NCBI RefSeq assembly: GCF_019192735.1
Contig: NZ_JAHTKP010000051.1
Location: 1-55,881, forward strand
Source of the DNA: Kitasatospora aureofaciens
GTDB taxonomy: Bacteria; Actinomycetota; Actinomycetes; Streptomycetales; Streptomycetaceae
Length of the DNA stretch: 55,881 nucleotides
Direction: 5' to 3'
Position 1 is the stretch's first letter. The number at the start of each line of letters is the position of its first letter. Below are positions 1-8,637 of this stretch, piece after piece. Made by a program: the position numbers and the translations under genes. The notes under the pieces are model-generated. The model did no database searches, had not been told where the DNA came from, and saw nothing but the letters and a program-made list of their open reading frames with translations.

Positions 1-197
1 TCTGGGTGCACCCGATCGTGCTCGGCATCGGCAAGAAGGTGTTCGACGGCGGCGCGGTGCCCACGAACCTCACACTCCTCGAACCGCCGGTAGCCGGCCC
101 CACGGGCACCGTGTACCTGCGCTACGGGCTCGCCGACGGCACGCCCGGGACGGGGGACATGAGCGCACCCGACCGCGGTGCCGGGCGCGACGGCTGA
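1..197 (+). CDS. RibD C-terminal/dihydrofolate reductase-family protein, 3' end only
   Basis: Only the last ~64 codons are in the window; the frame is open from base 3. The motif HPIVLGIGKKVFDGG followed by a strand reading LTLLEP is typical of the C-terminal end of RibD-C/DHFR-fold reductases, which use NADPH to reduce pteridine- or pyrimidine-like substrates. The substrate cannot be told from this piece. The hydrophilic tail after the fold (from about TPGTGD) looks unstructured. Family assignment is fairly secure, function is not. Confidence 0.7.
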   Translation, partial: WVHPIVLGIGKKVFDGGAVPTNLTLLEPPVAGPTGTVYLRYGLADGTPGTGDMSAPDRGAGRDG

Positions 198-361
198 AGC
201 CGCCCCGCGCCAGGTGGGTTCGTGTCGTCTGTGGTGAGTCCGCCGGGTCGGCATTTCGTCACGGCGTCGGCAGTTCGAGGTGCCGGCACCGCGACGAGCG
301 GCACCGGCCGCGGGCGTTCATCGAGCGGCACCGCCCCGGTGGCAGCTGTGCGTCAGGAAGG

Positions 362-784
362 TCAGAGCACCTGCCACAGCGCGGCCGCGAACACCGCCGT
401 CACCCATGTCCAGAGCAGGGAGAGCGCGATGTGCGCGGCGGTGCGGAAGGTGTCGCCGCGCCACAGCTTCGGCGAGAAGACTGCGAACTCGAACAGCCGG
501 CGCAGGCCCCAGAACAGGGTCTGCCCAGCCAGCAGGGCGGTGCCCAGCCGGGTGCCGGACAGCAGGTCGCGGGCCAGGCAGAGCGGCAGCAGGCCGAGCA
601 GGGCGCAGGCCAGGCCGATGAAGAAGAGGTGGGCGTAGGAGACCTGACGGGTCAGCAGGGTGGTGCCGGCCAGGTCGGCGGGCCGGTCGACGAAGCGCGG
701 CAGTACCGCGTGGAACAGGCCCATCCCGACCAGTACCGCCCCGACCAGCCGCAACTTCCCTGCCAGGGTGAACAGTTCGCTCAT
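362..784 (-). CDS. small integral membrane protein, unknown function
   Basis: 140 residues with about four hydrophobic segments: roughly 10-28, 48-70, 80-97 and 118-139. No catalytic motif is visible and I do not recognise the family. The ATG at 784 was chosen because it overlaps the TGA of the upstream 63-aa ORF (ATGA), a typical translational-coupling arrangement; a GTG nine bases earlier is possible. It probably forms a two-gene unit with that ORF. Confidence 0.6.
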   Translation of the reverse strand: MSELFTLAGKLRLVGAVLVGMGLFHAVLPRFVDRPADLAGTTLLTRQVSYAHLFFIGLACALLGLLPLCLARDLLSGTRLGTALLAGQTLFWGLRRLFEFAVFSPKLWRGDTFRTAAHIALSLLWTWVTAVFAAALWQVL

Positions 785-972
785 CCTGCGCACCGTACGG
801 GATTGCGGAAGGCGAAGGCGGTGACCAGCCCGGCGATCCGGCGCTCGGCGGCCGGCTGCAGCCCGGCCTCGGCGGCGTGCGCCAGCCAGGTCCCGCGGGT
901 GAGGAAGTGCCAGGCGCCGGGGCCGTACACCGCGGTGTTGGCGGCGTCCCGCAGGTGCTCGTCGAAAAGCAT
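781..972 (-). CDS. hypothetical 63-aa protein
   Basis: Short ORF starting MLFDEHLRDAANTAVYGPG, whose stop overlaps the start of the downstream membrane protein by four bases. The composition is protein-like (WHFLTRGTWLAHAAE, then a charged helix), unlike the Arg/Pro-rich shadow frames around it. No family recognised. A GGAA lies directly against the ATG, so the start is not well supported. It could be the end of a longer decayed gene, since the same frame stays open upstream without protein-like sequence. Confidence 0.45.
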   Translation of the reverse strand: MLFDEHLRDAANTAVYGPGAWHFLTRGTWLAHAAEAGLQPAAERRIAGLVTAFAFRNPVRCAG

Positions 973-1074
973 TTCCGGCGGCGTTGAACCGTTCCCGCCG
1001 CGGATCCGTGTGGAGGGTGCACGGGCCATCACCGCCCGAATCGTCAACCGCCAGTTCCCCAGGGGGAGTTCGCC

Positions 1075-1701
1075 ATGCCCACGTTCGCCGTTCCCGCCTT
1101 CGCCGCGCGCCGCCTGCTCGCCGTCTCCGGCCTCGCCGTGCTCGCGCTCGCCGCCACCGCCTGCGGGCCCGATAGCTCCGGCGGGTACGGCGGGAACACC
1201 CCGGCCACCGCCGCCGCCACGGCCGCCACGGCGTCCGCCCCGGCGGCCGGCGACTCCGCCGGGGTCCGGATCGTCGCCGTGAAGTCGGCCACGCTCGGAC
1301 CGATCGTCACCGACTCCGCCGGCCGGACCCTGTACCGCTTCGACAAGGACACCGCCAAGCCGTCCGCGAGCACCTGCACCGACGCCTGCGCCGCGAAGTG
1401 GCCGCCGCTCACCGCCCAGGACGCGGTGCATGTCACTGGGGTCGACTCCGCCCTGGTCGGCAGCGTGACCCGGCCGGACGGGACGAAGCAGGTCACCCTC
1501 AACGGCTGGCCGCTCTACCGCTTCGCCGGGGACACCGCGGCGGGGCAGACCAACGGGCAGGGCGTCGGCGGCACCTGGTTCGCGAGCACGCCCGAGGGGA
1601 AGAAGGCGCCGGGCACGCCCGGACAGGCACCCGCCCAGACGCCCTCTCAGGCCCCGTCGCCGGCCCCCTCGCAGGGCAGCGGCTACTCCGGGGGCTACTG
1701 A
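1075..1701 (+). CDS. secreted lipoprotein with Yx(FWY)xxD repeats (Lipoprotein_15 / COG4315 type)
   Basis: 208 residues. The N-terminus is a lipoprotein signal with lipobox LAATAC at about residues 24-29, so the protein should be anchored on the outer face of the membrane. Two copies of the family repeat follow: one with LYRFDKD and TDACAAKWPPL (about 82-108), one with LYRFAGD and GGTWFAS (about 145-170). The tail is Pro/Gln/Ser-rich and ends in SGYSGGY. AGGGGGAG sits upstream of the ATG. The biochemical role of the family is not established; neighbouring ECF sigma and DUF1996 genes suggest an envelope context. Confidence 0.85.
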   Translation: MPTFAVPAFAARRLLAVSGLAVLALAATACGPDSSGGYGGNTPATAAATAATASAPAAGDSAGVRIVAVKSATLGPIVTDSAGRTLYRFDKDTAKPSASTCTDACAAKWPPLTAQDAVHVTGVDSALVGSVTRPDGTKQVTLNGWPLYRFAGDTAAGQTNGQGVGGTWFASTPEGKKAPGTPGQAPAQTPSQAPSPAPSQGSGYSGGY

Positions 1702-1740
1702 CACCCTGCCCCGCGCGGCGGCGGGGCGGCCGGGGCTGCC

Positions 1741-2787
1741 TTGCCCGCGCGGCGGCCCGTCGCCCAGACTGTCGCGGTGCACCAGGACCGCGATCACCAC
1801 CGGATGGGGGGCGCCGCGCTCCCGGTCGGCGTCCTGCTCTGCCTCGCCCTGGGGCTGTCGCTGCTGGTGGTCCGGTTCCGGCCGGGCGGGCCAGCACCGG
1901 CGGCCGGATTCGTCGACATCACCACGGTGGCCGTCGCCGCACCCGCCCCGCCGGCCGCCGGCCCGGACGCCTCCACCGGCTCGTACGCGCAGGACTGCGG
2001 GCGCAACCAGGAGGGGCACCGCAACGCGGACAACGTGGTGGTCACACCCGGGACGGCGGGCGGCGCCCACCACGTGCACGACTACGTCGGCAACCTCTCC
2101 ACGGACGCGGACTCCACCGACGACAGCCTCGCCGCCGCCGCGACCACCTGCACCGACGGCGACCGCTCGACGTACTACTGGCCGGTGCTTCGCCGCACCG
2201 ACCACGACGGCGCGGCGCCGCACACCGCCGCCGGGGCGTCCGAGGACCCGCACGGCAACACCGGCGAGGTCCTCGTCCCCGAGACGGTCACCATCGAGTA
2301 CCTCGGCAACCCGTGGAGCAAGGTCGTGCCGATGCCGCGCTTCCTGCGGCTCCTGGAGGGCGACCCGACCGCCTCCACCGACGGCGGCGCGGACGCCGGC
2401 GCCCGCTGGGGCTGCACGGGCTTCGCCGACCGCACGACCACCGACCGCTACCCGCTCTGCCCCGCCGGGCGCCTCCTCACCCGCACCCTGGACTTCCCCA
2501 GCTGCTGGGACGGGCGCGGCACGGACAGTCCCGGCCACCGCTCCCACGTGCGGTTCCCGTCCGCCACCGGCGTCTGCCCGCACGACACCTTCCCCATCCC
2601 GCACCTGCGGGTGACCGTCGGCTACCGCCCGCCGCCGCCCCGGGCCTTCGCCCTGGACGCCTTCCCCGAGCAGCACCACAGCCCGCTCACCGACCACGCG
2701 GTGTTCATCGGCCTGATGACCGACCGGCAGATGGCCGACGTGGTGGCCTGTCTGAACGAGAACCGCAGCTGCCGGGAATCCGGTTGA
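1741..2787 (+). CDS. DUF1996 domain-containing membrane-anchored protein
   Basis: 348 residues if the TTG at 1741 is used. A hydrophobic segment (GVLLCLALGLSLLVV, about 29-44) is followed by an exported DUF1996 domain: QDCGRNQEGHRNADNVVV, then GAHHVHDYVGN, repeated Cys and His residues, and FPSCWDGRGTDSPGHRSHV near residue 260. DUF1996 proteins are usually secreted, with unknown activity. The start is uncertain: the TTG has GGGG about seven bases upstream, while GTG 1777 and ATG 1804 have poor ribosome sites. Codirectional with the lipoprotein and the sigma operon but separated by gaps. Confidence 0.82.
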   Translation: MPARRPVAQTVAVHQDRDHHRMGGAALPVGVLLCLALGLSLLVVRFRPGGPAPAAGFVDITTVAVAAPAPPAAGPDASTGSYAQDCGRNQEGHRNADNVVVTPGTAGGAHHVHDYVGNLSTDADSTDDSLAAAATTCTDGDRSTYYWPVLRRTDHDGAAPHTAAGASEDPHGNTGEVLVPETVTIEYLGNPWSKVVPMPRFLRLLEGDPTASTDGGADAGARWGCTGFADRTTTDRYPLCPAGRLLTRTLDFPSCWDGRGTDSPGHRSHVRFPSATGVCPHDTFPIPHLRVTVGYRPPPPRAFALDAFPEQHHSPLTDHAVFIGLMTDRQMADVVACLNENRSCRESG

Positions 2788-2844
2788 ACCGGACGGCCCC
2801 CGCCTACGTGCTGGACGTGGCACCCGACGACGGAGGAATGGCGG

Positions 2845-3405
2845 ATGGCGAGGACACGACCAGGCGCGCGGCAGGACGCCGCCGACGAGGCACTGATCCG
2901 GACGCTCTACGAGCAGCACGGCGGCGCGCTGCTCGCCTACGCCGTCCGGCTCACCGGCGACCGCGCGGCGGCCGAGGACGCCGTCCAGGAGACCCTGATC
3001 CGGGCCTGGCGCAACCCGCAGGCGCTGACCGAGGCCCGCGGGTCGGTGCGCGGCTGGCTGCTGACCGTGGAGCGCAACCTGATCACCGACCGGTTCCGGG
3101 CCCGGGCCGCCCGCCCGGCCGAGGTGGCGGAGGTCTCCGAGGAGACGGCCACCGTGCCGGTCGAGCACGACCACGCCGAGGGCGTGGTGGAAACGCTGGT
3201 GATGTCGCAGGCGCTGGAGCGGCTCTCGCCCGAGCACCGCGAGGTGCTGCGCTCGATCTACTTCCAGCGGCTGTCGGTCACCGAGGCCGCGGAGCAGCTG
3301 GGAGTGCCGGCCGGAACGGTCAAGTCCCGCGCGCACTACGCGCTCCGGGCGCTCAAACGCTCGTACACCGGCAGGACGGGGACGTGGCAGGAGGTGTCGG
3401 TGTGA
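2845..3405 (+). CDS. ECF RNA polymerase sigma factor (sigma-70 family)
   Basis: 186 residues. Region 2 spans about 16-85 (LIRTLYEQHGGALLAYAVRL, then AAEDAVQETLIRAWR and GWLLTVERNLITDRFRAR); region 4 about 118-170 (LERLSPEHREVLRSIYFQR, then SVTEAAEQLGVPAGTVKSR, a helix-turn-helix). There is no extra C-terminal domain, so it is a compact group-IV sigma; the similarity looks closest to SigK/SigL-type factors. GGAGG about ten bases upstream supports ATG 2845. Its last codon overlaps the GTG of the anti-sigma gene, so the two are probably made together. Confidence 0.92.
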   Translation: MARTRPGARQDAADEALIRTLYEQHGGALLAYAVRLTGDRAAAEDAVQETLIRAWRNPQALTEARGSVRGWLLTVERNLITDRFRARAARPAEVAEVSEETATVPVEHDHAEGVVETLVMSQALERLSPEHREVLRSIYFQRLSVTEAAEQLGVPAGTVKSRAHYALRALKRSYTGRTGTWQEVSV

Positions 3406-4238
3406 CCACGGACGACGCGAACACGGACGACGCGAACACGGACGGCATGGACACGAACGGCACGAGCGCGAACGGTACGTCCCCGGAGCGCGCCACCAGG
3501 GAGACCACGGACGGCGGGAGCACAGCGCCGCACGACCGGAGCGCGGAGCTCGTCGGCGCCTACGTACTGGGCGCGCTCGATCCGGCCGAGGCGGCGTCGG
3601 TCGAGCGGCACCTGGCCGACTGCCCGACCTGCCGTCAGGAGGTGACCGAGTTGCGGGAGCTGGAGACCGCCCTGGGCGAGGTGCCGCCCGAACTGCTCCT
3701 GGACGGTCCGCCCGGGGGCGGCGACCTGCTACTGCAGCGCACCTTGCGGCAGGCCCGGACGGAACGCGGCTCGGCGCTGCGCCGGCGCCGGGGCCGGATC
3801 GGCGCGGCCGCGGCCGTCGCGGCGGCCGCGGCGCTGGTCCTCGGGATCGCGCTGGGCCGCGGCACCGACGCCGCACCGCCGGTGGCCGCCGGCCCGGCCC
3901 CGAACACCGCCGCCGCCACCCCGCCCCCCGCCGGGACCAGGACCGCCTCCGTGACGGATCCGGGCACCGGCGCCCGGATGACGCTGACGGTGACCCCGGC
4001 GATGGGCTGGGTGCGGGTGAACGCGGCGGTCACCGGCATCCCGGCCGGCCAGCGCTGCCACCTGGTGGTCAACGGCAGGGGCGGGGCCACGGTGGACGCG
4101 GGCAGCTGGCTGGTCTCCGCCATCGGCGCCAAGTCCGGTACCACGCTGGATGGTTCGGCCATCGTCGCGCCGGAGGACGTGGCCTCCGTGTCGGTTGTGA
4201 ACGAGTCCGGGCAGACCTTCGTGACGGTCCCGGTGTAG
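3402..4238 (+). CDS. anti-sigma factor, zinc-binding zf-HC2 plus RskA-like C-terminal domain
   Basis: 278 residues from a GTG that overlaps the sigma stop (GTGA). The N-terminal ~45 residues are an Asp/Asn/Thr-rich tail encoded partly by a 15-bp tandem repeat. A ZAS/zf-HC2 domain follows, with LVGAYVLGALDPAE and HLADCPTC (H-x3-C-x2-C), which would clamp the sigma. One membrane helix (about 127-147, Ala/Leu-rich) leads to an extracytoplasmic domain with RskA-like features (MGWVRVNAAVTGIP). It should hold the ECF sigma at the membrane until an outside signal triggers proteolysis. The disordered tail ahead of the zinc domain is unusual. Confidence 0.88.
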   Translation: MTTDDANTDDANTDGMDTNGTSANGTSPERATRETTDGGSTAPHDRSAELVGAYVLGALDPAEAASVERHLADCPTCRQEVTELRELETALGEVPPELLLDGPPGGGDLLLQRTLRQARTERGSALRRRRGRIGAAAAVAAAAALVLGIALGRGTDAAPPVAAGPAPNTAAATPPPAGTRTASVTDPGTGARMTLTVTPAMGWVRVNAAVTGIPAGQRCHLVVNGRGGATVDAGSWLVSAIGAKSGTTLDGSAIVAPEDVASVSVVNESGQTFVTVPV

Positions 4239-4263
4239 GGCTCCGCCGCCGGACGCGGGTCGT

Positions 4264-4305
4264 CCCGGTGCGTCCGCCCCCCCGAGGGCCGGCGGACGCA
4301 CCGGG
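4264..4305 (+). terminator. strong inverted-repeat terminator after the sigma/anti-sigma operon
   Basis: A perfect 15-bp stem (4264-4278 pairing with 4291-4305) around a 12-base loop lies 26 bases after the anti-sigma stop. There is no U-tract, as is usual in streptomycetes. Confidence 0.8.
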
Positions 4306-4453
4306 GCCGGAGGGACGAGGCCGGCCCTCGGCGGGCGAGGCGGCCGAGGAGAGCGGAGGCGGCGGTGATGCCCGGCAGTTGGCCCCGGCCAGGACGGCGA
4401 AGTCCGGCAGGAAGTGAGCGGGGGTGCCGAGCTGCTGGGGACCCAACGTCTCC

Positions 4454-4990
4454 TCAGCGCAGGACTTCCGGGCCGGCCTCGGCCTTGGAGTCGTCGGCGA
4501 TCCGCGGGGTGGCGGTGAAGTACAGCCGGCGCTTCGCCGGGATCTTCGTGTCGTCGTGGACGGCCGCCCGCGCCTTGCCCTCGGCTCCGGCGGTGCGGTG
4601 CGCCTCGTCGGCGATCACCAGGTCCCAGGCGGGCAGGCTGTGGAGCCGGTGGGCCCGGACGATGCGCTCCATGCTCGCGTAGGTCGCGTACACGGTGACC
4701 GGCTCGCCCGGCTTCACGGTGGTGACCGGGTCGGCGATGCGCGCGGCCTGCGTGGTCACCCGGGCGTCGATCCGGCCGCCGGCCGCCGCGCTCTCCAGCG
4801 CCTCCTCCCGCGAGCACGCCGCCACCGCCCTTCCGCGACGGCCGCCCCGCAGCGACCAGGACTCCGCGGTCTGCTCCAGCAGCTCGATGGTGGGCACGAA
4901 GACCAGCACCGAGCTCTTCGCGGCGAGACGGCGAGCGGAGGCGGCGGCCATCAGGGTCTTGCCGGAACCGGTCGCGGCCACGGAGGTGGA
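4454..4990 (-). pseudogene. DEAD/DEAH-box helicase fragment
   Basis: Reading leftward, the frame contains a Walker A motif (VAATGSGKTLMAA), LVFVPTIELLEQT, the DEAH box (WDLVIADEAHRTAG) and motif III (LYFTATPRIADD). These are motifs I to III of superfamily-2 helicases. Everything before motif I and after motif III is missing: similarity starts abruptly at about 4990 and decays after about 4460 where the frame shifts. The usual protein is several times longer, so this is a remnant. Its 5' edge lies directly against another gene fragment on the other strand. Confidence 0.75.
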
Positions 4991-5288
4991 GTTCACCGTC
5001 GACCTCCGCCCCGCCGACGAGCCCGGTTCCATGACGGATGAGGAACTCGAAGCCCTGCCCTCCGCCGACCGGGACCGCTACATCGAGCTGATTGACGGCG
5101 ACAAGATCGGCGGAACGCCGCTGTTCTTCCAGGGCGACGAGTGGCCGGACGGCGGCCCTTGGCGGCTGCTGCTACAGCTGGACCCGAACTGGGTGCCGTT
5201 CCACCTCAACCTCGGCTCGTCGCCGAGGGTGCTCGCCTTCGTGTCCGAGGACGGCGCCCAGGGCAGGCTGCTCGTCCAGGACTCCTGA
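4977..5288 (+). pseudogene. truncated gene, C-terminal part of an actinomycete hypothetical protein
   Basis: The forward frame becomes protein-like at about 4980 (EVEFTVDLRPADEPGS) and continues through ELEALPSADRDRYIEL, GGTPLFFQGDEWP, WRLLLQLDPNWVPFHLNLG and FVSEDGAQGRLLVQDS to a stop. The pattern of a Gly/Pro-rich segment followed by LLLQLD resembles DUF1963/YwqG-like proteins, but that is only a resemblance. An ATG at 5032 could start an 85-aa product; no good ribosome site is seen. Similarity begins exactly where the helicase remnant on the other strand begins, so the 5' part was probably lost in the same rearrangement. Confidence 0.5.
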
Positions 5289-5755
5289 GCCGATCGGGGC
5301 TCTTGGGAATCGGTACCTGCCTGCCGCCTTCGAAGCCGGTTCCAACAGGCACGTATGGGACACCGCCGCCGCGGCCAGGCGGCCGAGGTGCGGGCCGTAG
5401 CCCGCGGCGGCCAAGGGGTGCCAGCCGTCCTGCTACCCGAACGGAGCACACCTCGCCCGGCGACTCCACCGCCCTGCCACCGGCAGCGGCCGAGCGAGGA
5501 GCACGGGACCGCGATGGCGGACGGGCGACGGGGCCGCCACGCCGCGTGGACTCCGAGCGACCGGTGACGCGGACGCGGATCGGCAGCGACACGCTGGACC
5601 CGCTCGTCCTGGCCCGCGGCTCGTGACGGGTCCCGTTCCCCCGTGCCCCGCTTCCGTCCTTCCGTCCGGGTGCGGGAACCTCGAACCTCGGCAGAATCGA
5701 TGTGTGGGGGACGGCCCCGGCTGCGCCGCGGGTGCCTACGTGAGAGGACCGTGCC
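5289..5755. other. intergenic stretch without a recognised gene
   Basis: Several open frames exist but all are Arg/Pro/Gly-rich shadow-type sequences. The last ~20 bases contain GAGAGGA, the ribosome site for the next gene. No terminator was noticed. Confidence 0.5.
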
Positions 5756-6019
5756 ATGCCCGAGTTCCACCCGAAGCACGATCACCTGATCGTCAAGCCG
5801 ATCGGGGGCTCGACCCCGCAGGACCCGGAGAGGTGGAAGGGCGAGGTGGTGGCGGTAGGGCCCGGCCGACAGCTGGAGAGCGGCAAGCCGCACCCGGTGG
5901 ACGTCAAGGTCGGCGAGAAGATCCTCTTCAACAGGCTCTCCGGATCGGAGATCGAGGTGGAGGGGCAGGAGTACGTCGAGCTTCCCGAGGACGAGGTCCT
6001 CGCGCTCTCCGCGGAGTAG
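5756..6019 (+). CDS. GroES/Cpn10-like protein lacking the mobile loop
   Basis: 87 residues. The order DHLIVKPIGGS, GEVVAVGPGRQLESG, VDVKVGEKILFNRLSGSEIE, GQEYVELPEDEVLAL follows the GroES beta-barrel strand by strand. Between VKPI and GEVVAVG, where GroES carries ~20 residues of mobile loop with the hydrophobic tripeptide that docks on GroEL, there is only GSTPQDPERWK. By the known mechanism it should not cap GroEL normally. GAGAGGA lies upstream of the ATG. The next gene, gnd, follows after 83 bases in the same direction. It could be a stress-related barrel protein rather than a co-chaperonin. Confidence 0.8.
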   Translation: MPEFHPKHDHLIVKPIGGSTPQDPERWKGEVVAVGPGRQLESGKPHPVDVKVGEKILFNRLSGSEIEVEGQEYVELPEDEVLALSAE

Positions 6020-6102
6020 GGACAGGGCGACGGGCGTACCCGGCATCCGACGTCTTCGATCCCGCCAGCCCCAGGCCCCTGAGACCTTTGGAGATTCCTG
6101 CC

Positions 6103-7548
6103 ATGACCGAGCAGTCACCTGCCCGGATCGGCGTCACCGGACTGGCCGTGATGGGCCGCAACCTGGCCAGGAACTTCGCCCGCCACGGATACCGCGTGGC
6201 TGTGCACAACCGCACGCAGGCGCGGACCACGGCGCTGCTGGAGGAGTTCGGGCATGAGGGCGAGTTCGTGGCCGCTGGGACCACGGAGGAGTTCGTCGCG
6301 GCCCTGGAACGCCCCCGTCTGATCGTGATCATGGTCAAGGCCGGGGCGCCGACCGACGCGGTCATCGACGAGCTGGTGCCGCTGCTCGACGAGGGCGACG
6401 TGGTGGTGGACGGCGGGAACGCGCACTTCCTCGACACCAGGAGGCGGGAGGCGGCCCTGCGGGAACGCGGGCTGCACTTCGTGGGCAGCGGGATCTCCGG
6501 TGGTGAGCAGGGCGCGCTGGAGGGGCCGAGCATCATGCCCGGCGGTACACCGGAGGCCTACCGGGTCCTGGGGCCGTTGCTGGAGGACATCGCGGCCAAG
6601 GTCGACGGCAAGCCCTGCTGCACCCATGTCGGACCGGACGGCGCCGGTCACTTCGTCAAGATGGTCCACAACGGGATCGAGTACGCCGACATGCAGCTCA
6701 TCGCCGAGGCGTACGACCTGCTGCGGCACGGAGCGGGACTGCAGCCCGACGCAATCGCCGAAGTCTTCCGGACCTGGAACGCCGGGCGCCTGGAGTCCTA
6801 CCTGATCGAGATCACCGCCGAGATCCTCGCCCACATCGATGCGGCGACCGGGAAGCCCTTCGTCGACGTCGTGCTGGACCAGGCCGAGCAGAAGGGCACC
6901 GGCCGCTGGACGGTCCAGAGCGCGCTGGAGCTCGGCGTGCCCGTGAGCGGGATCGCCGAGGCGGTCTTCGCCCGGGCGCTGTCCGGCAGTGTGCCGCTCC
7001 GGCAGGCCGGACGGGGGCTGCCCGGCCCCACCGAGACCTGGCTCGACAGCGCGGCGGCGGACCGGTTCGCGGACGACGTCGAGCAGGCGCTGTACGCCTC
7101 CAAGATGGTGGCCTACGCCCAGGGCTTCAACCAGATCCAGGCCGGCAGCGCGGAGTACTCCTGGCAGATCGACCCCGGCGAGATGGCCGCGATCTGGCGC
7201 GGCGGCTGCATCATCAGGGCCCGGTTCCTGGACCGGATCCGGGCCGCGTACGAGGCGGACCGGGAGCGTCCCACGCTGCTGACCGACGCGCACTTCCGGG
7301 AGGCGCTCGGCTCCGCGCAGTCGGCTTGGCGACGGGTCGTCTCGACGGCGGCCCAACTGGGGGTGCCCGCCCCCGGCTTCGCAACCGCGCTCGCCTACTA
7401 CGACGGCCTGCGGGCGGAGCGTCTTCCGGCCGCACTGGTGCAGGGACAGCGGGACTTCTTCGGCGCGCACACCTACCGCCGGGTCGACCGGGACGGGACC
7501 TTCCACACCCGCTGGGAGGTCGAGGGCCGCCCGGAGGAACAGCGCTGA
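6103..7548 (+). CDS. gnd: 6-phosphogluconate dehydrogenase, decarboxylating
   Basis: 481 residues, the normal length for the long form. The NADP-binding start reads RIGVTGLAVMGRNLARNFA (about 6-24); catalytic-domain motifs are GSGISGGEQGALEGPSIMPG (about 128-147), KMVHNGIEYADMQLI (about 185-199) and QAEQKGTGRWT (about 261-271). The enzyme oxidises 6-phosphogluconate to ribulose 5-phosphate and CO2, making NADPH in the oxidative pentose phosphate pathway. ATG 6103 has TGGAGA about nine bases upstream. No other pentose-phosphate gene is adjacent, so this may be an additional paralogue supplying NADPH for accessory metabolism; that is inference. Confidence 0.94.
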   Translation: MTEQSPARIGVTGLAVMGRNLARNFARHGYRVAVHNRTQARTTALLEEFGHEGEFVAAGTTEEFVAALERPRLIVIMVKAGAPTDAVIDELVPLLDEGDVVVDGGNAHFLDTRRREAALRERGLHFVGSGISGGEQGALEGPSIMPGGTPEAYRVLGPLLEDIAAKVDGKPCCTHVGPDGAGHFVKMVHNGIEYADMQLIAEAYDLLRHGAGLQPDAIAEVFRTWNAGRLESYLIEITAEILAHIDAATGKPFVDVVLDQAEQKGTGRWTVQSALELGVPVSGIAEAVFARALSGSVPLRQAGRGLPGPTETWLDSAAADRFADDVEQALYASKMVAYAQGFNQIQAGSAEYSWQIDPGEMAAIWRGGCIIRARFLDRIRAAYEADRERPTLLTDAHFREALGSAQSAWRRVVSTAAQLGVPAPGFATALAYYDGLRAERLPAALVQGQRDFFGAHTYRRVDRDGTFHTRWEVEGRPEEQR

Positions 7549-7932
7549 TATACCCTCAACCACCTTACAAGCAAAGGTATTTCACCGATCTCACGCAGGC
7601 CCGGAGAGCGGCCTCCACCGGCCGGTCGCCCCTGCTTCGAGTCGCTTCACACCGCGGGGCGCAGGTCCAGGGCTCGGCGTGCGGCGTGTTCACCGGGGGT
7701 GAGCGAGGCGCTGGTGGTGCTGTGGGCGGAGTGGCCCCCGGCCAGTTGGACCGGGGAGGCCGGGTCCAGGCCCGCGGTGAAGGCGGCGCACTCGGTTCGG
7801 TGTGGGCGAAGACGCCGTTGTTGAAGGCCAAGGCGTCGAACTGCTGCTGCTCGCAGGGGACGCCGTGGGGTGGGCGGGTGATGTGCCGATGGAGGATCCT
7901 TCGTGCCGGGGTCGACGTGCATGGCGCCGCTG
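7549..7932. other. intergenic stretch with an AT-rich patch, no gene recognised
   Basis: Just after gnd there is a short AT-rich stretch with an interrupted ATACC...GGTAT inverted repeat (about 7549-7582), possibly a weak terminator. From about 7640 to 7930 the leftward frames read FDALAFNNGVFAHTE and similar, but no family is recognised and the rest is low-complexity. Confidence 0.4.
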
Positions 7933-8637
7933 TCAGTCTCCGGGGATGGTGAGATCGGCACGCGCCGGCATGTCCGTGGCGGTCAGGTAGTGCTCCTCGA
8001 CAGCGCGCCAGCGTGTGAGCCATGCCTCGCGCTGCGGCCCCCGGGCGCGGCCATCGCGGGCATACACCCGGCGCAGACACAGCTCGCTCGGGGTGTCGAC
8101 GAAGACGATCAGGTCGTAGAAGCCGGCCAGCTCCGGCCGGGCGGTCAGCACCCCTTCGACGATCACCACGCCCGCCGGCAGCACGCTGCGCGGCTCGCCG
8201 GCCCGAAGAGCGTTCGTGTCCCGGTCGAACTGCTCGTAGCGAGCCGGCCGGCCGCCGGAAAGCGGTACGAGGACCTGGTCGCGCAGCCGCTGCCACTCGA
8301 AGAGCCGGTGGTAGCCCTCTTCCGGTTCCATGGACAGGCGTTCCTGGTAGGGCATCGGATGGAGGAAGTCGTCACCGTGCACCACGACCGCGTGCCCCGG
8401 CCCGCCCAGGTACGCGGCCACCGCGGCTGCGAGCGTCGACTTCCCCGCCCCGGCCCGGCCGTCGAGGGTCACCAGCACGCGGCCGACTCCCGCGCGTTCG
8501 GCGACGGCCGCCGCGATCCGCTCGACCGGTGGTTGAGCCGGCGGCGGGTTGAACGGGCGGCCGCCCGCCCGGGGCACGGGGAGGTGCGGTGCCACGGCCT
8601 GCGGTGCACCGATGCCGGATGCCGGGATGGTGCTCAT
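7933..8637 (-). CDS. uridine kinase-like P-loop kinase with a P450-type N-terminal leader
   Basis: 234 residues from ATG 8637, with AAGGCGGAG as ribosome site. Walker A is GRAGAGKSTLAAAVAAYL (about 57-74); VVHGDDFLHPMPYQERL and VVIVEGVLTARPELAGFYD match the uridine kinase/phosphoribulokinase fold. It should phosphorylate a nucleoside or similar alcohol using ATP. The first ~33 residues (MSTIPASGIG... PFNPPPA) do not belong to the kinase: they match the start of the cytochrome P450 at 11665, as does the DNA upstream. The frame is also continuous with the MFS transporter before it, with no stop codon between, so it may be made both alone and as an MFS fusion. Confidence 0.8.
   Translation of the reverse strand: MSTIPASGIGAPQAVAPHLPVPRAGGRPFNPPPAQPPVERIAAAVAERAGVGRVLVTLDGRAGAGKSTLAAAVAAYLGGPGHAVVVHGDDFLHPMPYQERLSMEPEEGYHRLFEWQRLRDQVLVPLSGGRPARYEQFDRDTNALRAGEPRSVLPAGVVIVEGVLTARPELAGFYDLIVFVDTPSELCLRRVYARDGRARGPQREAWLTRWRAVEEHYLTATDMPARADLTIPGD

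Noticed and set aside
781..3876. A 1031-codon open frame antisense to the lipoprotein, DUF1996 and sigma genes
   Set aside because: Arg/Pro/Gly-rich throughout, no motif, and it lies opposite well-supported genes; only its last 63 codons look protein-like.
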